DNA of 6,713 nucleotides from Kiritimatiellia bacterium. Lineage in GTDB: Bacteria; Verrucomicrobiota; Kiritimatiellia; RFP12; UBA1067. A model generated the notes under the pieces. The model searched no databases. It saw only the letters and a list, made by a program, of their open reading frames with translations, and was not told the origin of the DNA. The position numbers and the translations under genes are program-made. Location of the stretch: NCBI GenBank assembly GCA_017459225.1, contig JAFUDL010000069.1, positions 1-6,713 of the forward strand, written 5' to 3'. Within the stretch, counting starts at the first letter, position 1; every line of letters begins with the position of its first letter. Below, in pieces: positions 1 to 6,626 of this stretch.

Positions 1-1007
1 CCTATGTCGCCGTTCGGAAGCAGCGTCATGTCGGAGTACGCCGCGCCTTCCGACTGCACGCATATTCCCTCGTTCCACGTGCGGCCGTCGTCGAACGACT
101 CCCTGAGGAAGAGGCGCGCGCGGCGCTTGGGGCTGTTGCAATTTGTGAAGAGGAGCGACTTGCCGAGGCGCATGATCTGCGCGTTGCATTGAGGGTCGGC
201 GAGATTGCGGTCGTACCACGACTGCCACGTGGCGCCGCGGTCGCGCGAGACGTGTATCTGCCGTCCGCCGCCGCGCCAGCGCGAGTTGATCATCCACGCG
301 CCGTCCGTAAGCTCCACCACCTTGCACTCGTCGCCGTTCTTCACGGGCTTGCCGATTGCGCGCCACGTCTTGCCATGGTCGGTGGAGCCGAAGAGCGCGT
401 TCCCGTGGCCCACGCGCACGAGCGTGTGGAGAAGCGTGCCGTCCTTAGTCTGGATGCCAGAGCCAGAGGTGATGAAAATGAACCCGCCGGCGTTGTGCCC
501 CTTGCCAAACGGCCACTCGGGGAAGGAGATGTCCTTCGTGATGTCGCGCGGCTTAGACCACGTCTTGCCGTTGTCGGACGACTCCTGAACGTGGAAGCGG
601 TAGACGTTTCCCCAACGGTCGGAGCCGTCGGGGTTCTTCCAGTGCCAGACGTTGTAGAAGAGGAATATCTTCTTCGCCTCGGCATCGACGATGAACGAGG
701 GATCGCTGCCGCTCCACTTGTCGGCGTTCGTCCACGGCCAGGTCCACGTCGGTTCGCTCTGCGTCCACGTCTTGCCGCCGTCGGACGACCTGCGGCATAC
801 GATGTTGATCGGCTGGAACGCGTTGAGGTCGCCAATGTTGTCCCGGCGCGCGTCGCACACCGCCACCAGGTCTCCGTTCGGCGCGGTGCACAGGGCGGGT
901 ATGCGGTAAACCGCAACTCCGCCTTCGCCCGACTTCCACAGAGTCGTTTCCGCCGCCATCGCCGCAAGCTGCACCGCCGCCGCGACGCATGCAAGGATCA
1001 TTCTCAT
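1..1007 (-). CDS. Exported GH33-type exo-alpha-sialidase (neuraminidase), C-terminus outside window
   Basis: Predicted to hydrolyse terminal alpha-linked sialic acid from glycoconjugates, outside the cytoplasm. 335 complete codons are visible; the 3' end is cut by the window edge, so this is not a real truncation. Residues 1-18 look like a signal peptide (hydrophobic, cleavage likely after AMA at 16-18). The YRIP motif at 34-37 supplies the first arginine of the carboxylate-binding triad (R35). Five Asp-boxes (S-x-D-x-G-x-T-W) lie at about 74-81, 143-150, 208-215, 254-261 and 304-311, marking a six-bladed propeller. By family spacing, D60 (or D56) would be the acid/base, E227 the glutamate partner, R243 (in NSR) and R295/R296 (in PKRR) the other triad arginines, and Y324 (in AYSD) the nucleophile. 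All known catalytic roles are therefore filled. The start at 1007 has AGGAG eight bases upstream and overlaps the stop of the solute-binding gene by four bases. Start at M3 (1001) would put the SD 14 bases away. Roughly 30-60 residues are probably missing. Confidence 0.93.
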   Translation of the reverse strand, partial: MRMILACVAAAVQLAAMAAETTLWKSGEGGVAVYRIPALCTAPNGDLVAVCDARRDNIGDLNAFQPINIVCRRSSDGGKTWTQSEPTWTWPWTNADKWSGSDPSFIVDAEAKKIFLFYNVWHWKNPDGSDRWGNVYRFHVQESSDNGKTWSKPRDITKDISFPEWPFGKGHNAGGFIFITSGSGIQTKDGTLLHTLVRVGHGNALFGSTDHGKTWRAIGKPVKNGDECKVVELTDGAWMINSRWRGGGRQIHVSRDRGATWQSWYDRNLADPQCNAQIMRLGKSLLFTNCNSPKRRARLFLRESFDDGRTWNEGICVQSEGAAYSDMTLLPNGDI

Positions 1008-2512
1008 TTCTCTTTCTCCTTTAGTCTGAAATACTTCACCGTTCCGTGGTTGAAGTCGGTGGAGACGTAGTTCTCCAGCTTGTTCCAATGAAGCGAATAG
1101 ATGCGAGGGGTGTAGAGGAATATCCACGGACAGTCCTCGCGCACTATCTCCTGCGCCTTCTTCCAGTCCAGCGCCTCGAACGCGCGGTCGAACTCTGGGT
1201 TGGAATAGCACCCATGGTTCACGCCCGGCGCCGCGTTCTTCGTGTGGAGGAGCATCAGGAAGTTCTCGGGGTCGGGATAGTCGCCCACCCATCCCGTGTT
1301 GAAGAGCTGCACTCGCCCCTCGTTCATCGCCGAGAGGAACGCCTCCCACGTCATGTACTTCGCCGTGAGCTCCACGCCCACGCGGTCATAGAACGCCGCG
1401 AGGAGCTCGGCCATCTCGCGCATGTCCTGCGTGGCCCTGCCTATCGCGAGCTCGAGACTGAGGCGCCTGCCCGTCTTCGGGTCGATTCCGCCGGGATAGC
1501 CAGCTTCCACAAGAAGCCTTTTTGCCTTCTCCTCGTCGTACGCATATGCAAACGGCGTCTCGAGCCTGCCGCCCATACCAATAGGCAGAGGACCGTCGCA
1601 GGGCAGCACGCGGTTGTTCATGAACTTCTTCCACGCGGGGAAGTTGAACGCGCAGTTGAGCGCCTGGCGCAGCTTGCGGTTCGGACCCACCACCGGATCC
1701 TTCATGTTGAAGCCGATGAAGTATATCGAGAGCGACGGCGACGCCTTGAGCGTCATGCCCCTCGCGGCGAGCTCCGGAACGAGCGTTCCGTCCGGCGCGA
1801 TGACCGCATCCCAGTTGTCGCGCGAGATGCTGCTGAGGAAGTCGATCTCGCCCGAAAGGAACATGAGCCACTGCGTGGAGAGATCGTCCACCACCATGTA
1901 CCTCACTTCGTCGATGTCCACCTTGCCGCGGTAGATCGGATTGCGCTCGAACACCATCTCGTGGCTCTTGCGCCATTCCTTGAGGTAGTATGCGCCCGTG
2001 CCGGTGCCATCCTCGGCTACGACGCCGGTGTATGGCATTGCCATGAGCCACTTGAACACGTGCTGCGGCTGCTTGAGGGTGACGGTGAACGTGAGCGGAC
2101 CCGTCACGTCAACGCTCTTCACGTTGTGCATGAGCCACATGCCGGAGCTCGCGTTGCGCTTGTCGGCGAGCCTGTCGAGGCAGCGCTTGATGTCGCTCGC
2201 CTTCACCTGTGAGCCGTTGCGGAACTTCACGCCGTCGATCACGCGGAATGTGTACACAAGGCCGTCCGCGCTCACCTGCGGGAAGTCGCATACGCACGGC
2301 TTGAGCTTGTACGGCCGCGCGTAGTAGTCGATGTCAAGTATCGGCTCGTACTCCTGCGAGATCACCTGCGAGGCTGCGGTGTCGCCCGCCTTGATCGGAT
2401 CCATGCTGGCGACCATCGGCAGCGCCCTTCTGAAAACCTTGCGTCCGGCAAGACACGATGCAGGCATCGCGACGACCATCGAAAGGGCAACAAGATAAAG
2501 CGTCTTTCGCAT
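1004..2512 (-). CDS. Extracellular solute-binding protein, family 5 (OppA/DppA-like) of an ABC importer
   Basis: Predicted periplasmic or membrane-tethered ligand-binding protein of an ABC transporter of the peptide/opine/nickel class (SBP_bac_5). From the 2512 start it has 502 residues, normal for the family. Residues 1-22 form a signal peptide (RK, then a hydrophobic run). C20 could be a lipidated cysteine, but proline at -3 is poor for a lipobox. Family landmarks: VSADGLVYTFRVIDGVKF (80-97), matching the usual DG-x-x-Y-T-F-x-x-R-x-G-V-x-F; KLRQALNCAF (280-289), the R-x-A-x-x-x-A helix; GWVGDYPDPENF (407-418), the W-x-x-D-Y-P-D-P-x-N-F signature; and CPWIFLYTPRIY near 461-472. RPYKLKP at 66-72 and the APGVNHGCYSNPEFD stretch resemble a subfamily I associate with planctomycete and related genomes. 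The segment after NPEFD is about 13 residues shorter than usual. Start choice: the ATG at 2533 has no ribosome binding site, and its second to fourth codons themselves form AGGAGAAG, which suits the ATG at 2512. The ligand cannot be read from sequence; coupling to a sialidase suggests sialic acid, a sialylated oligosaccharide or a peptide. No permease or ATPase is in the window. Confidence 0.92.
   Translation of the reverse strand: MRKTLYLVALSMVVAMPASCLAGRKVFRRALPMVASMDPIKAGDTAASQVISQEYEPILDIDYYARPYKLKPCVCDFPQVSADGLVYTFRVIDGVKFRNGSQVKASDIKRCLDRLADKRNASSGMWLMHNVKSVDVTGPLTFTVTLKQPQHVFKWLMAMPYTGVVAEDGTGTGAYYLKEWRKSHEMVFERNPIYRGKVDIDEVRYMVVDDLSTQWLMFLSGEIDFLSSISRDNWDAVIAPDGTLVPELAARGMTLKASPSLSIYFIGFNMKDPVVGPNRKLRQALNCAFNFPAWKKFMNNRVLPCDGPLPIGMGGRLETPFAYAYDEEKAKRLLVEAGYPGGIDPKTGRRLSLELAIGRATQDMREMAELLAAFYDRVGVELTAKYMTWEAFLSAMNEGRVQLFNTGWVGDYPDPENFLMLLHTKNAAPGVNHGCYSNPEFDRAFEALDWKKAQEIVREDCPWIFLYTPRIYSLHWNKLENYVSTDFNHGTVKYFRLKEKEK
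1016..1020 (-). promoter_or_regulatory. Ribosome binding site of the sialidase gene, inside the upstream gene
   Basis: AGGAG (minus strand, 1020-1016) stands eight bases before the ATG at 1007-1005, which is ideal spacing. It lies inside the last codons of the solute-binding protein gene, whose TGA (1006-1004) overlaps the ATG as ATGA. This supports both the chosen start and translational coupling of the two genes. Confidence 0.85.
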
Positions 2513-2581
2513 TCTATGAAAACTTCTCCTCATTGGGCGTGCAGACTGCGTTCAGTCATCAAATCAAGAATCACATCCGCG
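2513..2581 (-). other. Short intergenic gap between the giant gene and the solute-binding protein gene
   Basis: 69 bases separate the TAG of the large gene (2584-2582) from the preferred ATG at 2512. I see no hairpin followed by a T-run and no convincing -35/-10 pair. The only small dyad is GCAG-T-CTGC. Co-transcription of all three genes is therefore plausible, though a weak internal promoter cannot be excluded by eye. Confidence 0.5.
2523..2530 (-). promoter_or_regulatory. Likely ribosome binding site of the solute-binding protein gene (decides the start)
   Basis: AGGAGAAG on the minus strand (2530-2523) ends ten bases before the ATG at 2512-2510; the AGGAG core is 13 bases away, slightly long. 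The alternative ATG at 2533-2531 sits directly against this motif and has only a GC-rich, SD-less sequence upstream. The shorter start is therefore preferred. The longer one would add seven residues (MRRSFHR) before the signal peptide. Confidence 0.6.
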
Positions 2582-5500
2582 CTACCGCAAGTAGATGGCG
2601 AAACCCGTGTAGTAGTACAGTCCATTGGGCTGCACGACGAACATTGCCCTGCTGCCAGAAGCCGAGCGGAAGCGCACGCCGGCAGGCGGTGCGTGCTCCG
2701 CATCCCACGCGACGACGCAGTCTCCGTTCCTGAGAGAACGCGAGCCAAGGTCCACGCCGATCTTCGCGCCGGACGCAAACGTCACCCAATACTCAACCGC
2801 CGCTCCGTCGCTGCGCTGTTCGTCACGGCTCTTGATCGACCACCCAAGCTCCTGCTCCGAGAGGTCGAGCGTGGCGCCGTTCTGCAGCTCGATGCCAGGG
2901 AAGTAGCCGCCGCACGGATTGAAGCGGCCAAGCACCTTCATTTTCACGTCCGCCGAACTCCAGCCCCAGTTGCCCTCATGGCGGAAGACGACGTCCTTCA
3001 CTGTCATGTCGTTCTTGATCTCCATGCGGCAGTTGAAGTCGAGCGATGCCGTGGAGGCGTCGACCGCGCCCGCCGTCTGGAACATGGCCGTGGAGCCCCC
3101 TGGCGCAAAGCGAACGGTGCCGTTCGCGATTGAGCAGTCGCGGAACTTAAGGTAGAGGCCATCGCCAGCGCGGTAGTCGAGCGTCTTGCCGCCCAGGTCA
3201 AGCGTGCCAGCGGTGTGCAGCGTATCGCCGGCGGCGTCAAGCACTGCATCGTCAGAGAGGGTGATGCTGCCGAAGCCGCCCCAGGTCGTCTGCGTCATCT
3301 TTCTTCCGCCCCAGCTTGCGAGCGTGCCGCCCTCGAGAATCAACTTGTAGAGATTGAGGTCGTAGTTGCCCTGCACGTCGAAGACCGCGCCGGGCATCAC
3401 GGTGATCGTGGCGTCGCGCGCGCCGAAGGTGTCCTTGAAGTTGTAGGGGCTGTAGCTGTTGTCGGTGTCGGTAGTGCCAGCCGCCATCTGGATGGTGCCC
3501 GCCGCCACAAGCGTACCGCCTGCATAGGTGGCGTTGCGCACGAGCGGCATGAACGCGCCAGCGCCCTCCTTCACAAGCTCGACGTCGCCCGCGATGAAGA
3601 TGCGCGTGTTGCGCGTGAGCTTGCCTGCCGGCACGTCGAAGTGCAGCTCGCCGCCGGAACCGCTATCCGTGGCGCTGCCTGTCACTGTGAGGTTGATCGA
3701 CTCAGCCACATCGGCGCCCGCGAGAACGAGCTTGTGGCCCTGAAGATCGAACGTGCGCGCGAGCGAGATTCCGTCAACCGTCGTGGGCGAACCGCCGAAC
3801 GGCACGTAGAACTTCATCGTGACACGGTCGATGAGGCCCAGCGAGCCGTCGGTGAGGCGGCAGGCAGGACGCAAGTCGCGCACGAGCACGTCGTTGTCGT
3901 ATATCTGGCAACTGTAGAACGTGGGCGCGGCAGTGGAGTTTGCGTATGCGCTGCCCACACGGTTCTGCGCGAAGAGAGTCAATATGTAGTTCACCTGAAA
4001 ATTGACAGGGTCAAACGTGCGATGCACCTCGCCGTCCACCTTGACGATATTACGATCGAGCTCGATCGTGTGGCGGCCCTCGCCAACGGGCGCGCCCTGC
4101 GTGCCGCCCTGGTTGCCGTAGCCCGAGTAGATGCCGCCCGCGCCGTCGTTGCACACGCAGTACGCGCCGTTGTTGTAGGCCACGTTCCACGCACCGAACC
4201 AGTAGTCGGGATTGCCCACGACATAGAGATCCATCACCACGTGCGTATCCTGATTTGGCATGATGCCCGTGCCGAAGTAGACGCCCTTGGGCACGGTGAG
4301 CGAGGCGATTTCGCGGTAGACGCCGTCGGAGAAAGAGATGGCGCTGATCTTCGCGGGGTCGAGCCCTCGCCAGTCGCAGTCAGCCGAGAGCGCGAGAGCG
4401 CCCTCCACCACGAACTCGGCGCACGTGAAGGCGGCGCCAACGGGAATCTGAAGCGCCACCGGACCAGAGACATATACCGTTGTGCCGGCGTCGGGCACCA
4501 CGCCCGCGATCACGTCGCCCTCGGCGTTCATGCAGAGCCAGTTCGCCGGGTCGTCGCAGTTGTCGTCCTTGGCGCCCGTCCAGCGCGCCGTCACCACAGA
4601 GCTCGACGGATCGAGATTGATCCAGAGACGTCCGCCGGCGGCAATATTCTCCACTGTCAGCACTGCGTTCGGCGCGTTGACGCACGACGCATCGAAGTTG
4701 TCGATGGAGACGGTCGGCGTGCCCTGGTCCCAGCTTGCCAGCAGGAAGCGTCCGCGCGAGAGACCGGCGTATGAGGACGGAAATGCGAACTTCGCGCCTG
4801 GAGCAAAGTTCGGAGCCGAAACGGAGTGCAGCTCTGAGACCGCTGGATCGAACACGAGACGGCCCGTCGACGGAACGTCAAGCGCGTAGAACTGGAGCGT
4901 GCCCGGCATGTCAAACACGCAATCGCCCACGAGGCCGTCGAGGGGGCTGCCAAACGTCACGTTCGCGGCGAGGAACTTCACCATCTCGCCACCATTGATG
5001 CGCACGCCGATCGGGTATTCGTAGGCCCACGGCGAGGTGCCGGCAGGACCGAAGTCGCCGACCGTGTCGCCGAAGACGATCGTGTAGGGATGCCAGCCAG
5101 GCGTGAGATCGATGCTGGCATTGAGACCATGCTGGTACGTTTCGTTCACTATGATCCACTCGTTGTCCACGGCAATGGCCATGAAGTCGTCGAAGCCCTG
5201 GATGAACTCCCATGTGCCGGCGCGGTCGGCCGGCACGTAGAACCAGCCATCCATGCGGTTCTGCGAATGGTAGAGCAGAGATTCGGCCCAGAGGACGTCC
5301 GCGTTGACGTATGAATTGTGCAGGCACGTCACGTCGTGGTAGCCGTATGTAGCCGTTACGTACGCTTCTGGCGACATGTTCTGGAAACCGCCGTCAAGCG
5401 TGAGCGCAGAGACGGTGGCAGGAAACTTTAGATGGCGAAAGGCAATGGAAGGCGTTTTCCAGTCGAGGTCTACCCAAAGCTCGCCGCCCGTGGTGCCAAG

Positions 5501-6376
5501 GCCCTCCACAGTCACCTTCACGTTTGCACCCTGCGCGCTTGATGCGTCGAAGAGAGCGTTGAGGTCGGCGGGGAGGATTGGAGAGCCCGTCTCCCATTCG
5601 ATGAGGCGGAAGCGTCCGGAGGTGCGGCCGGACAACGCCGGCGCGAGCGCAAAGGTGCCGCCCTTCGTGAGGTCGGGCGCCTCGAAGAGCCAGTAGGTTG
5701 TCGTCTCGGGATTTATCACGACACGCCGTCCAATCACTGGCGCCATGGTGGAGAAACAGTAGGTTCCTGCAGGAAGCACGGGATTGAAGTCGCCCGTGCC
5801 GACTGCCGTGGGATCGCCGAACTGAAACTCGCTCTGATGGAAGCGGCGGAGCGCGCCGCCGTTGATCGAGATGCCGATGGGGTATTCGTTGGACCATGGC
5901 GAGAAGTTGTTCGGACCGTATCCGCCGTAGGTGTCGCCATAGACGATCTGGCAGGCGTGCCAGCCTTCCGTCATCTCGATCGTCGCTTCCGCAGAACGCG
6001 TGTAGGTGTTGTTTATGAGCACCCACGCGCCGTCGATGGAGAGTGCCATGTAGTCGTCGTAGCCCTGCTGGATGTTCCATGTGCCGGCATCGGTCGGCGG
6101 CACGTAGAACCAGGTGTCGATGCGGTTTTGTCCGTGCCCCACGAGATACTTGCCCGTGCCGATGTAGTGCGTGAGGTCGTCGCCCACCTCCCTGCCGCCG
6201 CGGTACTGGTAGAGATTTACGTTGACGAAGTTGTTGTCAGCCAATGCGCCTCTATTGCCATAGCCGATGTGGCGAAAGAAAAACGGCTTGTCGGCAAAAC
6301 CGCACGATGCGATGCATACGGCGAGAACCGAGAACGCCAGACGCTTCACACTTGAGAATGCTTTTCCCGTAGCCAT
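2582..6376 (-). CDS. Giant exported surface protein: duplicated PA14-like modules, concanavalin-like domain, autotransporter-type beta repeats
   Basis: 1264 residues, function unknown; probably a cell-surface adhesin or glycan-binding protein. Residues 1-28 are an export signal (K5, K11, R12, then a hydrophobic stretch). IASC at 22-25 fits a lipobox, so it could be a lipoprotein cleaved before C25, or cut by signal peptidase I after A28. Two homologous modules follow (about 29-305 and 306-589). Each has QNR-x-D-x-W-F-Y-V-P, an aspartate pair in QG[YF]DD, G-W-H-x-x-x-I-V-[YF]-G-D, and SPW-x-x-E-Y-P-I-G-x-x-I-N-G-G; the DD and overall order suggest PA14-like beta-barrel folds. Residues 598-637 carry a WTGA...DPANW...P motif common in autotransporter-like passengers. 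About 686-861 is a concanavalin/LamG-like domain (FGTGIMPNQDT, then LFAQN, then YSCQIYDNDVLVRDLRPA, then DGSLGLID). About 931-966 contains one beta-strand repeat (KEGAG ... TYAGGTLVAAGTI), followed by glycine/aspartate-rich probable beta-helix to about 1170. The C-terminus (GLYYYTGFAIYLR) contains no barrel, LPXTG, PEP-CTERM or dockerin that I recognise. A strong promoter and a GAGAGG site eight bases before the ATG support this start. Confidence 0.9.
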   Translation of the reverse strand: MATGKAFSSVKRLAFSVLAVCIASCGFADKPFFFRHIGYGNRGALADNNFVNVNLYQYRGGREVGDDLTHYIGTGKYLVGHGQNRIDTWFYVPPTDAGTWNIQQGYDDYMALSIDGAWVLINNTYTRSAEATIEMTEGWHACQIVYGDTYGGYGPNNFSPWSNEYPIGISINGGALRRFHQSEFQFGDPTAVGTGDFNPVLPAGTYCFSTMAPVIGRRVVINPETTTYWLFEAPDLTKGGTFALAPALSGRTSGRFRLIEWETGSPILPADLNALFDASSAQGANVKVTVEGLGTTGGELWVDLDWKTPSIAFRHLKFPATVSALTLDGGFQNMSPEAYVTATYGYHDVTCLHNSYVNADVLWAESLLYHSQNRMDGWFYVPADRAGTWEFIQGFDDFMAIAVDNEWIIVNETYQHGLNASIDLTPGWHPYTIVFGDTVGDFGPAGTSPWAYEYPIGVRINGGEMVKFLAANVTFGSPLDGLVGDCVFDMPGTLQFYALDVPSTGRLVFDPAVSELHSVSAPNFAPGAKFAFPSSYAGLSRGRFLLASWDQGTPTVSIDNFDASCVNAPNAVLTVENIAAGGRLWINLDPSSSVVTARWTGAKDDNCDDPANWLCMNAEGDVIAGVVPDAGTTVYVSGPVALQIPVGAAFTCAEFVVEGALALSADCDWRGLDPAKISAISFSDGVYREIASLTVPKGVYFGTGIMPNQDTHVVMDLYVVGNPDYWFGAWNVAYNNGAYCVCNDGAGGIYSGYGNQGGTQGAPVGEGRHTIELDRNIVKVDGEVHRTFDPVNFQVNYILTLFAQNRVGSAYANSTAAPTFYSCQIYDNDVLVRDLRPACRLTDGSLGLIDRVTMKFYVPFGGSPTTVDGISLARTFDLQGHKLVLAGADVAESINLTVTGSATDSGSGGELHFDVPAGKLTRNTRIFIAGDVELVKEGAGAFMPLVRNATYAGGTLVAAGTIQMAAGTTDTDNSYSPYNFKDTFGARDATITVMPGAVFDVQGNYDLNLYKLILEGGTLASWGGRKMTQTTWGGFGSITLSDDAVLDAAGDTLHTAGTLDLGGKTLDYRAGDGLYLKFRDCSIANGTVRFAPGGSTAMFQTAGAVDASTASLDFNCRMEIKNDMTVKDVVFRHEGNWGWSSADVKMKVLGRFNPCGGYFPGIELQNGATLDLSEQELGWSIKSRDEQRSDGAAVEYWVTFASGAKIGVDLGSRSLRNGDCVVAWDAEHAPPAGVRFRSASGSRAMFVVQPNGLYYYTGFAIYLR
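4610..5461 (-). repeat. Internal protein repeat, PA14-like module B of the giant protein (residues about 306-589)
   Basis: Second copy. Landmarks: HSQNRMDGWFYVP (370-382), QGFDDFMAIAVD (393-404), GWHPYTIVFGD (427-437), SPWAYEYPIGVRINGG (448-463), GRFLLASWDQGTP (542-554), FDASC (561-565), RLWINLD (583-589). Between residues 90 and 174 of copy A the offset is exactly 289 residues at every landmark. The copies have diverged clearly at amino-acid level, so the duplication is old rather than recent. Confidence 0.75.
5462..6292 (-). repeat. Internal protein repeat, PA14-like module A of the giant protein (residues about 29-305)
   Basis: First copy of the duplicated module. Landmarks: HGQNRIDTWFYVP (81-93), QGYDDYMALSIDG (104-116), GWHACQIVYGD (138-148), SPWSNEYPIGISINGG (159-174), GRFRLIEWETGSP (254-266), FDASS (276-280), ELWVDLD (299-305). 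The fold call rests on the FYVP...AGTW...DD...DG order typical of PA14; the trailing part (about 205-305) belongs to the duplicated unit but is not PA14 itself. Confidence 0.75.
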
Positions 6377-6384
6377 GGACTGAT

Positions 6385-6390
6385 CCTCTC
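6385..6390 (-). promoter_or_regulatory. Ribosome binding site of the giant gene
   Basis: GAGAGG (minus strand, 6390-6385) ends eight bases before the ATG at 6376-6374. It fixes the start at 6376, which is immediately followed by a good export signal. Confidence 0.75.
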
Positions 6391-6397
6391 TTTGGTT

Positions 6398-6413
6398 GAC
6401 TTGTGGACTTGTG
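6398..6413 (-). repeat. Exact tandem octamer at the predicted transcription start
   Basis: CACAAGTC occurs twice back to back on the minus strand (6413-6406 and 6405-6398). It starts six bases downstream of the -10 hexamer, so it would form the first bases of the 5' leader. It could be an operator half-site pair, a site of slippage, or chance; the copy number is only two. Confidence 0.7.
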
Positions 6414-6418
6414 AGATA

Positions 6419-6447
6419 ATTCTACACTATCGTGTCACACATGTCAA
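6419..6447 (-). promoter_or_regulatory. Sigma-70-type promoter for the giant gene and probably the whole cluster
   Basis: On the minus strand, TTGACA (6447-6442) is a perfect -35. A 17-base spacer (6441-6425) leads to TAGAAT (6424-6419), one mismatch from TATAAT. The expected start of transcription is near 6412, giving a leader of about 35 bases. The stretch is AT-richer than the surrounding DNA. A repeated TGTCA pair (plus strand 6433-6437 and 6442-6446) overlaps the -35 and spacer and could be a regulator contact, but this is weak. Confidence 0.8.
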
Positions 6448-6484
6448 TGGGTGGCCCGCTGCGGGGTGCGATTCTAAACCGTTG

Positions 6485-6507
6485 AACCGCTTGCGCGAAA
6501 TGCGGTT
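6485..6507. repeat. Inverted repeat, 6-bp stem with 11-base loop
   Basis: AACCGC (6485-6490) pairs perfectly with GCGGTT (6502-6507) around a loop of 11 bases. No T-run follows on either strand. It lies about 40 bases upstream of the -35 hexamer. Confidence 0.55.
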
Positions 6508-6626
6508 GATGTCGAGGCCTGCGCCGACTTGATCGCCCGACCCGAAGTTTGTGGGTACCCCACCGACATGACCTCGCCGTGCGCGCCTTCATGCGGGCCC
6601 TTTGCCGTGGCGGTCGAAGTCACGTC

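Noticed and set aside
189..1070. Plus-strand open frame (293 codons) opposite the sialidase
   Set aside because: The minus strand has five Asp-boxes and all sialidase catalytic residues in one frame; the plus frame shows no motif.
1046..2212. Plus-strand open frame (388 codons) opposite the solute-binding protein
   Set aside because: It has the same arginine/histidine/valine/glutamate-rich shadow composition, and the minus strand encodes an unmistakable family-5 binding protein.
3215..4774. Long plus-strand open frame (519 codons) opposite the giant gene
   Set aside because: It is rich in arginine, histidine, alanine and valine, with no family motif, signal or ribosome binding site. It is the expected antisense shadow of GC-biased codons in a gene with clear domains.
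6455..6465. CCCGC-T-GCGGG hairpin as a terminator of a gene lying to the right
   Set aside because: The loop is a single base and no T-run follows on the minus strand; no gene end is recognisable upstream.
6471..6507. GTTGAAC (6481-6487) considered as an integron attC core site
   Set aside because: No matching RYYYAAC partner lies at a suitable distance, and there is no cassette or integrase in view.
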